A DNA stretch of 64,000 nucleotides, taken from NCBI GenBank assembly GCA_017470605.1, contig JAFUYH010000043.1:49387-113386 (forward strand), read 5' to 3'. This DNA is from Treponema sp. GTDB lineage: Bacteria; Spirochaetota; Spirochaetia; Treponematales; Treponemataceae. The translations under genes and the position numbers were made by a program. The notes under the pieces are model-generated. The model saw nothing but the letters and a program-made list of their open reading frames with translations. It searched no databases and had not been told where the DNA came from. Shown piece by piece: positions 33,720 through 43,077 of this stretch; within the stretch, counting starts at the first letter, position 1, and each line of letters begins with the position of its first letter.

Positions 33720-35837
33720 TTATGCTTTTTCTGTTTCAGCAAGAATCTTTTCTTTTTCTGCTTCCAGAGCCTTAAGCTTTTCTTTCAAAGCCTTTTCCTT
33801 TTCTGCCTTACACTTTGGACATTCAAACTGCTGTCCTATTAAGTAACCATGTATTTTGCAGATGGAATAGGTTGGCGAAATAGTAAAGAATGGAATGCGG
33901 TACTTGCTTGCAATTGTGCGTACAAGGTCTGCACAGCTCTTCCAGTCTTTTAAGGCTTCGCCCATAAATACATGGAACATTGTTCCGCCAGTATACTTTG
34001 TCTGCAGGGATTCCTGATGGTCAAGGGCTTCAAATACATCTGCCGTGTAATCTACAGGAAGCTGTGAAGAGTTTGTATAGAATGGTTCTGTAGTTCCGCT
34101 TGTGATGATGTCTGGGAACTGTTCCTTGTCATGGCGGGCAAGTCGGTAAGATGTGGATTCTGCAGGAGTTGCTTCAAGGTTAAAGAGGTCTCCTGTTTCT
34201 TCCTGATAGTCCTGCATCTTTTCCCTCATGTGCTGAAGAACTTTTTCTGCAAAAGCCTTTCCCTTAGGATTTGTAATGTCAACTCCAAGGAAGTTCAGGC
34301 AGCATTCATTCATTCCGCACAGACCGATTGTATTAAAATGATTTACAAGAGTCTTCAGATAGCGGCGGGTATATGGGAAGAGTCCGCCGTCATAAAGTTT
34401 CTGGATAACCTTACGCTTTGTGCAGAGGCTTTCCTTTGCAAGTTCCATAAGGTAATCAAGCCTCTTAAAGAATTCCGTTTCGTTCTTTGCAAGGTAGCCA
34501 ATCTGCGGAAGGTTGATTGTAACAACTCCGATAGAACCTGTAAATTCATCTGCTCCAAAGAGGCCTCCGCCACGGCGGCGCAGTTCACGCTTGTCAAGCT
34601 GGAGGCGGCAGCACATGGAGCGTACGTCGCTTGGATTCAGGTCTGAGTTTACGAAGTTCTGGAAGTTTGGTGTTCCATACTGGGCTGTCATTGTAAAGAG
34701 CAGTTTTGCGTTTTCTGAATTCCAGTCAAAATCGCGGGTGATGTTGTAGGTCGGAATAGGGTAGGCAAAACCGCGTCCGTCTGCATCGCCTTCAATCATA
34801 AGTTCAATGAAGACTTTGTTTATCATGTCCATTTCTTTCTGGCAGTCGCCGTAGGTAAAATCCTGTTCCTTTCCGCCTACAATGGCCTTTTTGTTTTTAA
34901 GGTCATCCGGGCATACCCAGTCAAGAGTAATGTTTGTAAAAGGTGCCTGTGAACCCCAGCGGCTTGGTGTGTTTACACCGTAAATATAGCTTTGGATGCA
35001 CTGTCGTACCTGTTTTTCTGTAAGTTTATCAGTTCTGATAAATGGAGCAAGATAGGTATCAAAAGAGGAGAAGGCCTGTGCTCCTGCCCATTCGTTCTGC
35101 ATGATTCCCAGAAAATTTACAATCTGATTTACAAGGGTTGAAAGGTGAGTTGCAGGAGTTGAAGTGATTTTGTCTGGAACTCCTCCAAGTCCTTCTACAA
35201 TAAGCTGGCGCAGTGACCATCCTGCACAGTAGCCGGAAAACATTGAAAGGTCATGAATATGGAAGGCTGCCGTTTTGTGGGCTTCTGCAACTTCCTTTGA
35301 ATAAATGTTATTCAGCCAGTAATTTGCAGTAATTGTTCCTGAGTTGTGGAGGATAAGTCCACCCAGAGAAAAGTTTACGTTGGCGTTTTCGTTTACGCGC
35401 CAGTCGCTCTGGGCAAGGTAGCCGTCCATTGTCTTGTTAATGTCTATCATAAGGCTCTTTGCATCGCGGACTGCTTCATGGCGGGCGCGGTAAAGAATGT
35501 AAGCCTTTGCAATTTCAACTTCCTTGTTTTCAATGAGTACGCTTTCTACAATGTCCTGAATCTCTTCAATAGCGGGAATGGAATGTGCCCTGTTTCCTGC
35601 CATCTGAAAGCGCAGTTTTTCTTCTACCAGATCAGTAAGTTCAGAAGCCTTGTCAGGATTCTTCTGTTTTTCAACAGCTTCAATAGCCTTGCCTATGGCA
35701 ATTTCAATTTTAGTTCTGTCGTAATCTGCAATTTCACCAGATCTTTTCACAACGGATTTTATAAATCCCTTTGTTTCAGCGTCGGAACTGGAGCCTAGAA
35801 AACTCCGCCATTCCGGAAAGATTGACTGCTCACTCAT
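33720..35837 (-). CDS. nrdD: Anaerobic ribonucleoside-triphosphate reductase large subunit lacking the glycyl-radical loop
   Basis: The 705-residue class III reductase makes dNTPs without oxygen. An ATP-cone (about 26-120, VVKRSGEIADYDRTKI) precedes the catalytic barrel with HDLSMFSGYCAGWSLRQL, SRWGSQAPFTNITLDW and the thiyl loop GLCGMNECCLNF. The C-terminus reaches the zinc site (SPTYSICKIHGYLIGQQF, then ECPKC) but then runs into a charged helix (EKEKALKEKLKALEAEKEK) and stops. The usual EVYxRxxGY radical loop is absent and lies on the next gene. The ATG overlaps nrdR by 8 bp. Confidence 0.92.
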   Translation of the reverse strand: MSEQSIFPEWRSFLGSSSDAETKGFIKSVVKRSGEIADYDRTKIEIAIGKAIEAVEKQKNPDKASELTDLVEEKLRFQMAGNRAHSIPAIEEIQDIVESVLIENKEVEIAKAYILYRARHEAVRDAKSLMIDINKTMDGYLAQSDWRVNENANVNFSLGGLILHNSGTITANYWLNNIYSKEVAEAHKTAAFHIHDLSMFSGYCAGWSLRQLIVEGLGGVPDKITSTPATHLSTLVNQIVNFLGIMQNEWAGAQAFSSFDTYLAPFIRTDKLTEKQVRQCIQSYIYGVNTPSRWGSQAPFTNITLDWVCPDDLKNKKAIVGGKEQDFTYGDCQKEMDMINKVFIELMIEGDADGRGFAYPIPTYNITRDFDWNSENAKLLFTMTAQYGTPNFQNFVNSDLNPSDVRSMCCRLQLDKRELRRRGGGLFGADEFTGSIGVVTINLPQIGYLAKNETEFFKRLDYLMELAKESLCTKRKVIQKLYDGGLFPYTRRYLKTLVNHFNTIGLCGMNECCLNFLGVDITNPKGKAFAEKVLQHMREKMQDYQEETGDLFNLEATPAESTSYRLARHDKEQFPDIITSGTTEPFYTNSSQLPVDYTADVFEALDHQESLQTKYTGGTMFHVFMGEALKDWKSCADLVRTIASKYRIPFFTISPTYSICKIHGYLIGQQFECPKCKAEKEKALKEKLKALEAEKEKILAETEKA

Positions 35838-36300
35838 TTTTTCCCCTCTTTTCTATATCTTTTACTTCTTTAATAAATTCATCCAGTGTTTCAAAGTGCC
35901 TGTAAACAGATGCAAACCTGATGTAAGACACTTTGTCTATGTTGTAGAGTTTTTCCAGAACAAGTTCGCCCAGTTGTGTTGTGGTAATTTCACGGGCTTC
36001 CTTTCCCTGTTTGATTGCAAGGTCTTCTATGTCATTTGAAAGCTGTTCTACCATGCTTGTAGAAACAGGACGTTTTTCAAGGGCACGTTCAATTCCTTTT
36101 TCAAGTTTCTGGCGGTCAAAAGGCTGTCGTCTTCCGTCCCTTTTTACAACCATAAAGGGTTTTTCATCTATTCGTTCATAACTTGTAAAGCGGTAGCCGC
36201 AGGAAAGACATTCTCTTCTTCGGCGAATGCTTTCTCCGTTGACCATGGTTCGAGATTCCAGTACCTTGTCATCTAAATTTCCGCAGTAGGGACAGCGCAT
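35830..36300 (-). CDS. nrdR: Transcriptional repressor NrdR
   Basis: The 156-residue regulator has a zinc ribbon (MRCPYCGNLDDKV...CLSCGYRF) and an ATP-cone (VVKRDGRRQPFDRQKL). NrdR senses ATP/dATP and represses ribonucleotide reductase genes by binding paired NrdR boxes. It overlaps nrdD by 8 bp and has a box pair in its own promoter, so it is autoregulated. Confidence 0.97.
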   Translation of the reverse strand: MRCPYCGNLDDKVLESRTMVNGESIRRRRECLSCGYRFTSYERIDEKPFMVVKRDGRRQPFDRQKLEKGIERALEKRPVSTSMVEQLSNDIEDLAIKQGKEAREITTTQLGELVLEKLYNIDKVSYIRFASVYRHFETLDEFIKEVKDIEKRGKNE

Positions 36301-36308
36301 TAAATTAC

Positions 36309-36367
36309 CTTTTTTTTCTAGTGTTATTTTTATTTGTAGTTTTATTTTATTACACTAGATATAGATG
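36309..36367 (-). promoter_or_regulatory. NrdR-box pair upstream of nrdR-nrdD
   Basis: ACACTAGATATAGATG (36352-36367) matches 13 of 16 positions of the NrdR box consensus. A second, weaker site ends CTAGTGT at 36324. Centres are 43 bp apart. On the minus strand a TTGAAA starts just upstream of the strong box, about 17 bp before an ATAAAA -10. Confidence 0.65.
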
Positions 36368-36470
36368 TTTCAAGCGAATTTATAATAAAAAGACGAATTT
36401 TTTTTAAACTATTTTTCTTGACAAAAATATTTTTTGTGCTTGTCTGAAAAAAAAGATAAAAGAGTATTGA

Positions 36471-38273
36471 CTATTTTTTGTTTTTAGAATTCTTAGATTT
36501 TCTTTTTTTTGATTTTTTCTTTGTTTTTCTTTCTGACGGAATGTAGTCATCAGGAACAAAGGTAAAAATGCTGTAAGTCATATAAAGCAGAAAGAGGATT
36601 ATCAGGGTGTATGGCAGCCAGTTTCCAAAGCGGGCATAAGTAGTCATTCTTCTTTTGTAAACAGGAATATCTGCGGCCAGTGCTTTTTTTTCAAAAAGCG
36701 GCATGTCTGAAATGATTTTTCCAGCAGGATCAACTACAACTGAATATCCTGCGTTTGCACAACGGACAAGTGTGGTTCTGTATTCTATGGCCCTGTAGGA
36801 GGCAATCACAAAATGCTGGATTTCACTGGATTTTTTTAAGGACCATGAATCATCAGTTATATTCAGAAAAACTTCTGAACCGTTCATGTAGAGAGGGCGC
36901 ATTATGTCTGTAAAGGCATCGTCAAAACAGATTGGCGTGCTTATCTTCACTTTTATGCCTTCCTTTTCTTCTTTCTGCTGCTCCTTGAAGCTTTTTGTAA
37001 TGTCTATGTTTTTAACGGCAGGAAGCCTGTAATTTTCTGTTGGAGAGGCATTTATATCAAAAAATACATACTGGTCTCCAGGAGTCCATCCTGCAGAAAT
37101 TCCAACTACCTTTTTTAAAAAGGAACTTATGGCCGGAAAATCTGAGAACGGAATGACTTCTGCAAAAGGAACCAGATGATTTTTTGCATAATAGCCGCGG
37201 AAATTACCGTTTTCATCAAACATAAGGGCGGCATTGTTGATTTTTCTTTTTTCTGAATCTTTTATATAAGAACCGCCTGCAAGTAAAGGAACTTTTTTTT
37301 CTTTTATAAAAGGAATAAGGGCTCTTTCTGCCGGTTGTTTTGAATAATGATAGTTACCGTAAGGAAATGAACGTGTTAAAACACCTTCACTCCATACTAT
37401 AAGGTCTGCTTTTTTATTTTCCTGCTTAAGTTCTTCAAGTTTTTCTTCTGTAAGCCTCTGGGATTCCAGAATACTCTCGTCATCACTCGTCTGCTTCCAT
37501 GGGTCTTCATTCTGCTGTACTAAAACCGCACAAAAGTGTTTGATGGCTTTCCTTGGGATATTGTATTGAACAAGACCGTATAAAAGGACTGCGGCAAGAA
37601 TGACAAGATAGAAAAAAGAACTTGTGTTAAGAGAAAATTCCCTCTGTCCGTATCTTCTGTCTTCTTTCAGAGTCTTAAACCAGTGGATAAAGGCTTCTGC
37701 AAAAATGGCATTCAGAAGGGTGATTAAAAAAGTAATTCCGTAAGTACCTGTGATTGAAGATATCTGCATTAAGACTGGCCATCTGAACATGGCAGAAGAA
37801 ACAGTTCCCCATGGATAGCCAAGAAATCCTGAAGACTTTACCCATTCATAAATTGTGTAAACTGAAGCAAAATAAAAAATTCTGAAAGCCGGACTGATGT
37901 AAAATGGAGCGTAAGAGGCCTTTTCATTCAGTCTGTTATGGGAATATGTAGACGAATAAGGTATGTAATAGATAAAGCCCATAAATCCGCCTATAAATCC
38001 TGTTCCAAGTGCAGAGGCTCCCAGTGTAAAAATTGCAAAATCCTTAAAGTATGCAAGCCAGAAACTTGAAATCAGATGGGCGGTAATGGCCTGTATGAAG
38101 CCTGTGCGGAAAGCCTGGGCGTAGGATTTTGCATTGTAAAAACACAGGTAAAATGGAATAAATGCGATTAATGTAAAAACTGGGGCTCCAAAGGTGTATA
38201 GTTCATTTGGTATGGCAAGAGCCAGCATGAGCCCTGAAAAAACTGAATAAAAAACTTGTAAAATCACTTCCAT
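36471..38273 (-). CDS. lnt: Apolipoprotein N-acyltransferase
   Basis: The 600-residue membrane enzyme adds the third acyl chain to lipoproteins, fitting a genome rich in lipoproteins. The N-terminal half has about seven membrane segments. The nitrilase-like domain (about 245-510) has the catalytic Glu (LIVWSEGVLT), Lys (YAKNHLVPFAE) and Cys (ISTPICFDDAF; ICYE is more usual). A final membrane segment and a Lys/Ser-rich tail (KKKSKKRKSKN) follow. It exceeds the usual 510 residues because of loops and tail. No Shine-Dalgarno; probably nearly leaderless. Confidence 0.9.
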   Translation of the reverse strand: MEVILQVFYSVFSGLMLALAIPNELYTFGAPVFTLIAFIPFYLCFYNAKSYAQAFRTGFIQAITAHLISSFWLAYFKDFAIFTLGASALGTGFIGGFMGFIYYIPYSSTYSHNRLNEKASYAPFYISPAFRIFYFASVYTIYEWVKSSGFLGYPWGTVSSAMFRWPVLMQISSITGTYGITFLITLLNAIFAEAFIHWFKTLKEDRRYGQREFSLNTSSFFYLVILAAVLLYGLVQYNIPRKAIKHFCAVLVQQNEDPWKQTSDDESILESQRLTEEKLEELKQENKKADLIVWSEGVLTRSFPYGNYHYSKQPAERALIPFIKEKKVPLLAGGSYIKDSEKRKINNAALMFDENGNFRGYYAKNHLVPFAEVIPFSDFPAISSFLKKVVGISAGWTPGDQYVFFDINASPTENYRLPAVKNIDITKSFKEQQKEEKEGIKVKISTPICFDDAFTDIMRPLYMNGSEVFLNITDDSWSLKKSSEIQHFVIASYRAIEYRTTLVRCANAGYSVVVDPAGKIISDMPLFEKKALAADIPVYKRRMTTYARFGNWLPYTLIILFLLYMTYSIFTFVPDDYIPSERKTKKKSKKRKSKNSKNKK

Positions 38274-38282
38274 TATATTATT

Positions 38283-38312
38283 ATTTTAACTATATACTTG
38301 TTAAAAATTCAA
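38283..38312 (-). promoter_or_regulatory. Putative, nearly leaderless promoter of lnt
   Basis: On the minus strand TTGAAT, 18 bp, TAAAAT, then 9 nt of AT-only sequence to the ATG at 38273. The predicted leader is 2-3 nt and there is no Shine-Dalgarno. Coordinates are approximate. Confidence 0.4.
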
Positions 38313-38346
38313 GATAAAAAGGGATATTCGGAGGGGACTTTGGGTT

Positions 38347-39528
38347 ATGAAACTGATAAATGATGCCCACCAAAATGAGTACGATGTAAAACCCGATGTT
38401 GTTGCAAAGGCTCCCGGCCGCTTTCATTTAATAGGAGAGCATTCGTGGTTTTTTAAAGATAAGACACTTTCTATGGCTGTTAATATGCCTGTTTATGTGT
38501 CTGTTTCAAAAAGAAGCGATTCTTCGCTCAGGTTTTATTTTGTTCAGCTTGAAGAACGTAAAAAATCCAGTCTGACGGCATTGAAATTCAAAAAAGAAGA
38601 CCGCTGGGCAAATGCCCTTAAAGCCGTAATTTATGGTTTTACTTCAGCAGGTTTTACTCTGTCTGGAATGGATGTTACTGTTTATTCAGAAATCCTTCCT
38701 TCTGCCGGTTTTGGTATAACTACTGCAGTAAAAGTTGCAGCCTCTGTTGCAATAAAAAATCTGTATTCATTGAATATTTCAGATATGGAACTTCTGCAGG
38801 TTCTTGAGCGTGGTAACAGACGTTTCCTGCAGATTGAAAATTTTGCGGCAGATAACTATACCGCGCTTTTTGCAAAAAAAGGCAATCTTTTTATTACAGA
38901 CTATTTTAAGAATAAATGGGATTATGTTCCTTATACTTTTGAAGATAAAAAACTTTTCCTTGTAGATACAAAAGTTCCCCGCATTTCTGTATGGAATGAA
39001 ATGTCTATGTGCGAGCCTCAGAATGCCCTTCTTTTAGGAGACCTTAGGGAACAGAAAACAAATGTCTACGGCGGCTGGAAGTATATAGACAATATTACGG
39101 ATATTAATGAAGAACTGTCTGTAGTAAGCGAAGATACTCACCGCAAGTTAAAGGCCGTTATAAGGGAGCATGGCGACCTTCTGGATGCCCGCGAAGGTCT
39201 TGAAAAAGGTGATTTCTTTAAGTTTGCCAGGGCCGTAAATCACAGTCATGAAACTATGAGGGATATGTTCAATCTTTCCTGTCCTGAAATAGACTGGATT
39301 TTAAAAAGAATTAATGAACTGGAACCAAATCTTGATTTTGTCAGAAATCCTGTTACCTGCGGACGCATTACCGGCAAAGGTTATGGCCGCTGTCTTTATG
39401 CTTTTATGCGTGAAGTAGATGAGGCAAAATTCTATGAAAAGATAACGGAATTTGAAAAAATATTTGGTTTTCATCCTGTCGTATATAAAATTGAAACAGC
39501 AGATGGTGCTTGCATTGTGAGGGATTAG
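38347..39528 (+). CDS. Galactokinase-like GHMP kinase with altered signatures
   Basis: The 393-residue protein has the galactokinase frame: APGRFHLIGEHSWFF near residue 23 (family form GRVNLIGEHTDY), LPSAGFGITTAVKVA for the ATP loop (family PxxxGLSSSA), FAADNYTALFAKKG where MDQ is usual, and TGKGYGRCLYAF near the C-terminus (family TGAGFGGC). The likely catalytic Asp is kept, but the DY sugar-binding pair is lost. It is a sugar kinase of changed specificity or a regulator. GGAGGGG lies 10 nt before the ATG. surE follows 1 bp later. Confidence 0.75.
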   Translation: MKLINDAHQNEYDVKPDVVAKAPGRFHLIGEHSWFFKDKTLSMAVNMPVYVSVSKRSDSSLRFYFVQLEERKKSSLTALKFKKEDRWANALKAVIYGFTSAGFTLSGMDVTVYSEILPSAGFGITTAVKVAASVAIKNLYSLNISDMELLQVLERGNRRFLQIENFAADNYTALFAKKGNLFITDYFKNKWDYVPYTFEDKKLFLVDTKVPRISVWNEMSMCEPQNALLLGDLREQKTNVYGGWKYIDNITDINEELSVVSEDTHRKLKAVIREHGDLLDAREGLEKGDFFKFARAVNHSHETMRDMFNLSCPEIDWILKRINELEPNLDFVRNPVTCGRITGKGYGRCLYAFMREVDEAKFYEKITEFEKIFGFHPVVYKIETADGACIVRD

Positions 39529-39529
39529 A

Positions 39530-40294
39530 ATGAAAGTGCTGATTGTAAATGATGACGGTATAGAAAGTGAAGGACTGAGAGTTCTTGCTGAAAGGGTAGG
39601 AAAAGAGCATGAAGTATATGTAATTGCTCCTGATTCTAACAGGTCTGCTACTTCCCATCATGTCGTCATGTTTCAGGACTTGGAATTGAAAAAGTTTAAA
39701 AGAAATCAGTGGAGCTGCAGCGGTATGCCTGCAGACTGTACAAGTGTAGGACTTACAAGCGATTTTTTTGATTTTGATTTTGACGTGGTTCTTTCAGGAA
39801 TAAACTGCGGGGCGAATATGGGGACGGATGTTATTTTTTCCGGAACCTGTGCAGGTGCCCGGCAGGCTGTTTTAAATAAAGTACCGGGAATAGCCTTGAG
39901 CATTGACCCCATTGATTGGGAAAAGGCTCACAAAGAAGGTTTTAAATATGTTGCACTTGCAGATTTTGTTACGAATAATCTTGAAAGTCTTATTTCTCTG
40001 TGTACAGAAAAATATCCGGGAACTTTTGTAAATATAAATGCGGCTTCCTTGAATGCCTATAAAGGTGTAAAACTGAATAAGAAACTTTGTATCCGCGATT
40101 ACCCGGACAAACTTACAATCATAAAGTCTGAGACAGGAATCTTTTCGCATTTTAATTCTCAGATAGACAATCCGACTCCTGTAGAAAAAGAAACAGACCT
40201 TGATGCAGTTCAGAAGGGCTATATTTCTATAAGTTGTATTTATGTGGAACCAGTTGCCGCTGATATAGTGGACTGTATTTCATTTAAAGTGTAA
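39530..40294 (+). CDS. surE: 5'/3'-nucleotidase SurE
   Basis: The 254-residue phosphatase starts MKVLIVNDDGIESEGLRVLA and has APDSNRSATSHHVV, SGINCGANMGTDVIFSGT and AGARQAVL, the metal and substrate sites of SurE. It dephosphorylates nucleoside monophosphates. It is in an operon with the upstream kinase and the TPR proteins downstream. Confidence 0.95.
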   Translation: MKVLIVNDDGIESEGLRVLAERVGKEHEVYVIAPDSNRSATSHHVVMFQDLELKKFKRNQWSCSGMPADCTSVGLTSDFFDFDFDVVLSGINCGANMGTDVIFSGTCAGARQAVLNKVPGIALSIDPIDWEKAHKEGFKYVALADFVTNNLESLISLCTEKYPGTFVNINAASLNAYKGVKLNKKLCIRDYPDKLTIIKSETGIFSHFNSQIDNPTPVEKETDLDAVQKGYISISCIYVEPVAADIVDCISFKV

Positions 40295-40323
40295 AATATT
40301 GAAAATAATCTGGTGGTGGGAAA

Positions 40324-41007
40324 GTGGCAGATAATCATGTTTTAAGAGAAGGAATCAGATTTTACTCAGACGGCGACTATGAAAAAGCCTTGGGCTTTTT
40401 TCTTGCCCTTCCAGCTGATTCTGGTGCAGACCGAAATGAAATAGCCTATTATCTGGGGCTTTGTAATACTAAACTGAAAAAATATGATGATGCCCTGCTT
40501 TACCTTGAACAGGTTGTTACTTCCGGCGTAAATCTTGAAAAGACTTTGCAGTGCCGTTTTCTTCTTGCTGTAATATATGTAGAAACCGGCCGAAAGCGGC
40601 TTGCAGATTTTGAATTGAATAAACTTCTTGATACAGGTTATATGACTGCTTCTGTTTATGCTGCCATTGCATACATTGCATGGGAACAGGATGATTTGAA
40701 CAGATGTCTTGATTTTTATGAAAAATCCCTGGAAAAAGACCCAGATAATGTTTCTTCCCTGAATGGATTAGGTTATGTGCTTGCCTGTCAGGAGAGGGAT
40801 TTAACAAAAGCCCTTACTTTATGCAAGCAGGCTGTAAAAATATCGCCGCATTCTGCTGCCTGTCTTGATTCTTTGGGCTGGGTTTATTATAAAATGGGAC
40901 TTTATGATGATGCCCTGCAGTATCTGCAGCAGGCTGAACAGATTGATACGGAAAGTGTTGAAATTGCTGACCACATTCAGTCTGTCATGCAAAAATCGAG
41001 GCGATAG
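40324..41007 (+). CDS. Tetratricopeptide repeat protein
   Basis: The 227-residue cytoplasmic protein is made of five or six TPR units, including GDYEKALGFFLALPADSG, KKYDDALLYLEQVV and GLYDDALQYLQQAEQ. It starts at a GTG with GGTGGG upstream. There is no signal or membrane segment. The stop overlaps the next start by one base. It is probably a scaffold for the following secreted TPR/NHL protein; the target is unknown. Confidence 0.85.
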   Translation: MADNHVLREGIRFYSDGDYEKALGFFLALPADSGADRNEIAYYLGLCNTKLKKYDDALLYLEQVVTSGVNLEKTLQCRFLLAVIYVETGRKRLADFELNKLLDTGYMTASVYAAIAYIAWEQDDLNRCLDFYEKSLEKDPDNVSSLNGLGYVLACQERDLTKALTLCKQAVKISPHSAACLDSLGWVYYKMGLYDDALQYLQQAEQIDTESVEIADHIQSVMQKSRR

Positions 41008-43074
41008 ATGAAAAAGTTTATTGCAAGAATTTCTGCGGCACTATTAATTTTATCTCCTTTATTAGCGCAAAATACTACAAGCAATGCAGGCCTTCTTGTT
41101 CCAGAAGACAGGATTCGCAGCGGTAACGAAGGTTTTGCTTCTGAAGAATTCAGGCGCGGTGTTCAGGCTTATTACCGCTGTGCCTTTAATGATGCCATAG
41201 TTCAGTTTGAGCGGGCTCTTACTTATATGCCTGATGATAACCTTATTCTGGAATGGCTTGGAAAATCCTATTACAAATCCGGTCTGGAAGGTTCTGCTTT
41301 AAGTTACTGGCAGACTGCTGCTGATAACGGGTATGGCGGTCTTCTTCTTGAAAATAAGATTGAAATTGTACGTGAACGCCGCGTTACAGGTGATTCTACA
41401 GATAAATTGATGCGTCTTTCTGAAGCGGGCGCTTTTCCCGGAGAATATAACGGCAACCAGATTTACAGCGGGCCGGTTTCTGTCCTTACAAATTATGACG
41501 GAACAATGTGGATTGCGGCTTATAATTCAAATGAACTGATTCTTATGAATCAGAATGGTATTGTAATAGACCGTTCTACAGGGCCGTTAAACGGTTTTGA
41601 CAGGCCCAGCGATATAATCCGCCTTAATGATGGAAACATTCTTGTTGCTGAACATGCAGGCGACCGTCTTGCACTTCTGAATTCAAATGCAAAGTTTATA
41701 AAATATATCGGTTCCAGAGGGCGCGGTAAGGGACAGATGGTCGGCCCTTTGTATCTTGCCCAGGATTATCTTGACAGAATCTATGCAACAGATTACGGCA
41801 ACCGCCGTGTAGATGTCTTTGATTCAGAGGGAAATGCCTTGTTTTCTTTTGGAGGAAAGCAGGGCTCCTTTCCTGGACTGAAAGGCCCTACAGGAATTGC
41901 CCTTGTAGATGAGTCTGTTTTTATTGCAGATGACCAGACCGGCTGTATTTATGAATTTGACAGGGCCGGAAACTATATCAGGGAACTTGTAGAACCTGCA
42001 ACTTTTTCCAAACCAGAAGCAATGCGCTTTTTAAATGGAAGTCTTGTTATCTGCGATTCAAACAGAATTGTTTCTGTAAATCAGAATACAGGAGCAACTT
42101 TTGAATATGCCCGCACAGGAAATGCCCCTTCCAGAATTACTGTTGCCCAGCCTGATGTAAATGGAAATGTTGTCGTTTCTGACTTTACTGCAAATGAAAT
42201 ATATATGATGTCAAAGGTTCAGGAACTTGTGGGGGGATTTTTTGTTCAGATAGAGCAGCTTGATGCTTCAAAATTTCCTCAGGTTACAGTGGAACTTAGG
42301 GTAGAAAACCGTCACCGTCAGCCAGTGGTGGGCCTGCAGCAGGAAAACTTTTTCCTTTCAGAAAAACAGCAGCCTGTAGTGAATTTAAAACTTCTTGGAG
42401 CGGCTTCAAACAATACAGAGGCTGATATAACTCTGATTATTGACCGTTCAAAAACAAGCCTTTTATATAAGACTGAAATAGAAGCCGCAGTAAAAGAAAT
42501 TGTAGCTTCTATGAATGGAAAGGGCATTTTGAGGATTGTTTCTGAAGGCGCGGTTCCTGTTACAGAATATGTGGGGCGTCCTGATCTTTTGGGTGACTTT
42601 ACCATTGATTCTCTAAAAACTCCTCTTGCAGACAAAGTTGCCGCAGACCTTGCTTTGAGGCTTGCTTCAAATGATCTTGTAAATGCATCTAAAAAAAGGG
42701 CTCTTGTAATTATTAATGCCGGTGGAAAAAATGATTTTTCTTTCCCTCAGTATAATCTTGCAGAACTTACAGCCTATATGAACAATAATTCCATTGCCTG
42801 TTCTCTTGTGCAGGTAAGTCAGAATTCTCTTGCAGAGGAACTTTCCTATATCGTAGATAATACGGCTGGCAACGAATATTATGTTTATCGTCCTCAGGGA
42901 CTTAGCGATGTATTAAAGGATATCATTGAAATTCCGCAGGGAATCTATCAGCTGTCCTTTACATCTTCTCTGCAGAAGAATTACGGTTTAAGTTATCTGC
43001 CCCTTGAAGCTGAAGTTTACCTTTTAAACCGCAGTGGCCGTGATGAAACAGGCTATTTTGCTCCTCTTGAATAA
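41008..43074 (+). CDS. Secreted TPR, NHL-repeat and VWA-like protein
   Basis: The 688-residue protein has a signal peptide (KKFIARISAALLILSPLLA), a TPR region (about 45-125, including AYYRCAFNDAIVQFERAL), NHL propeller repeats (about 150-400, for example GPLYLAQDYLDRIYATDYGN), and a C-terminal region (about 420-680) with TLIIDRSKTS, like a VWA fold with a modified MIDAS. It likely acts in the periplasm as a binding scaffold. It ends 3 bp from the convergent DinB-barrel gene, with no terminator visible between them. Confidence 0.82.
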   Translation: MKKFIARISAALLILSPLLAQNTTSNAGLLVPEDRIRSGNEGFASEEFRRGVQAYYRCAFNDAIVQFERALTYMPDDNLILEWLGKSYYKSGLEGSALSYWQTAADNGYGGLLLENKIEIVRERRVTGDSTDKLMRLSEAGAFPGEYNGNQIYSGPVSVLTNYDGTMWIAAYNSNELILMNQNGIVIDRSTGPLNGFDRPSDIIRLNDGNILVAEHAGDRLALLNSNAKFIKYIGSRGRGKGQMVGPLYLAQDYLDRIYATDYGNRRVDVFDSEGNALFSFGGKQGSFPGLKGPTGIALVDESVFIADDQTGCIYEFDRAGNYIRELVEPATFSKPEAMRFLNGSLVICDSNRIVSVNQNTGATFEYARTGNAPSRITVAQPDVNGNVVVSDFTANEIYMMSKVQELVGGFFVQIEQLDASKFPQVTVELRVENRHRQPVVGLQQENFFLSEKQQPVVNLKLLGAASNNTEADITLIIDRSKTSLLYKTEIEAAVKEIVASMNGKGILRIVSEGAVPVTEYVGRPDLLGDFTIDSLKTPLADKVAADLALRLASNDLVNASKKRALVIINAGGKNDFSFPQYNLAELTAYMNNNSIACSLVQVSQNSLAEELSYIVDNTAGNEYYVYRPQGLSDVLKDIIEIPQGIYQLSFTSSLQKNYGLSYLPLEAEVYLLNRSGRDETGYFAPLE

Positions 43075-43077
43075 TGG

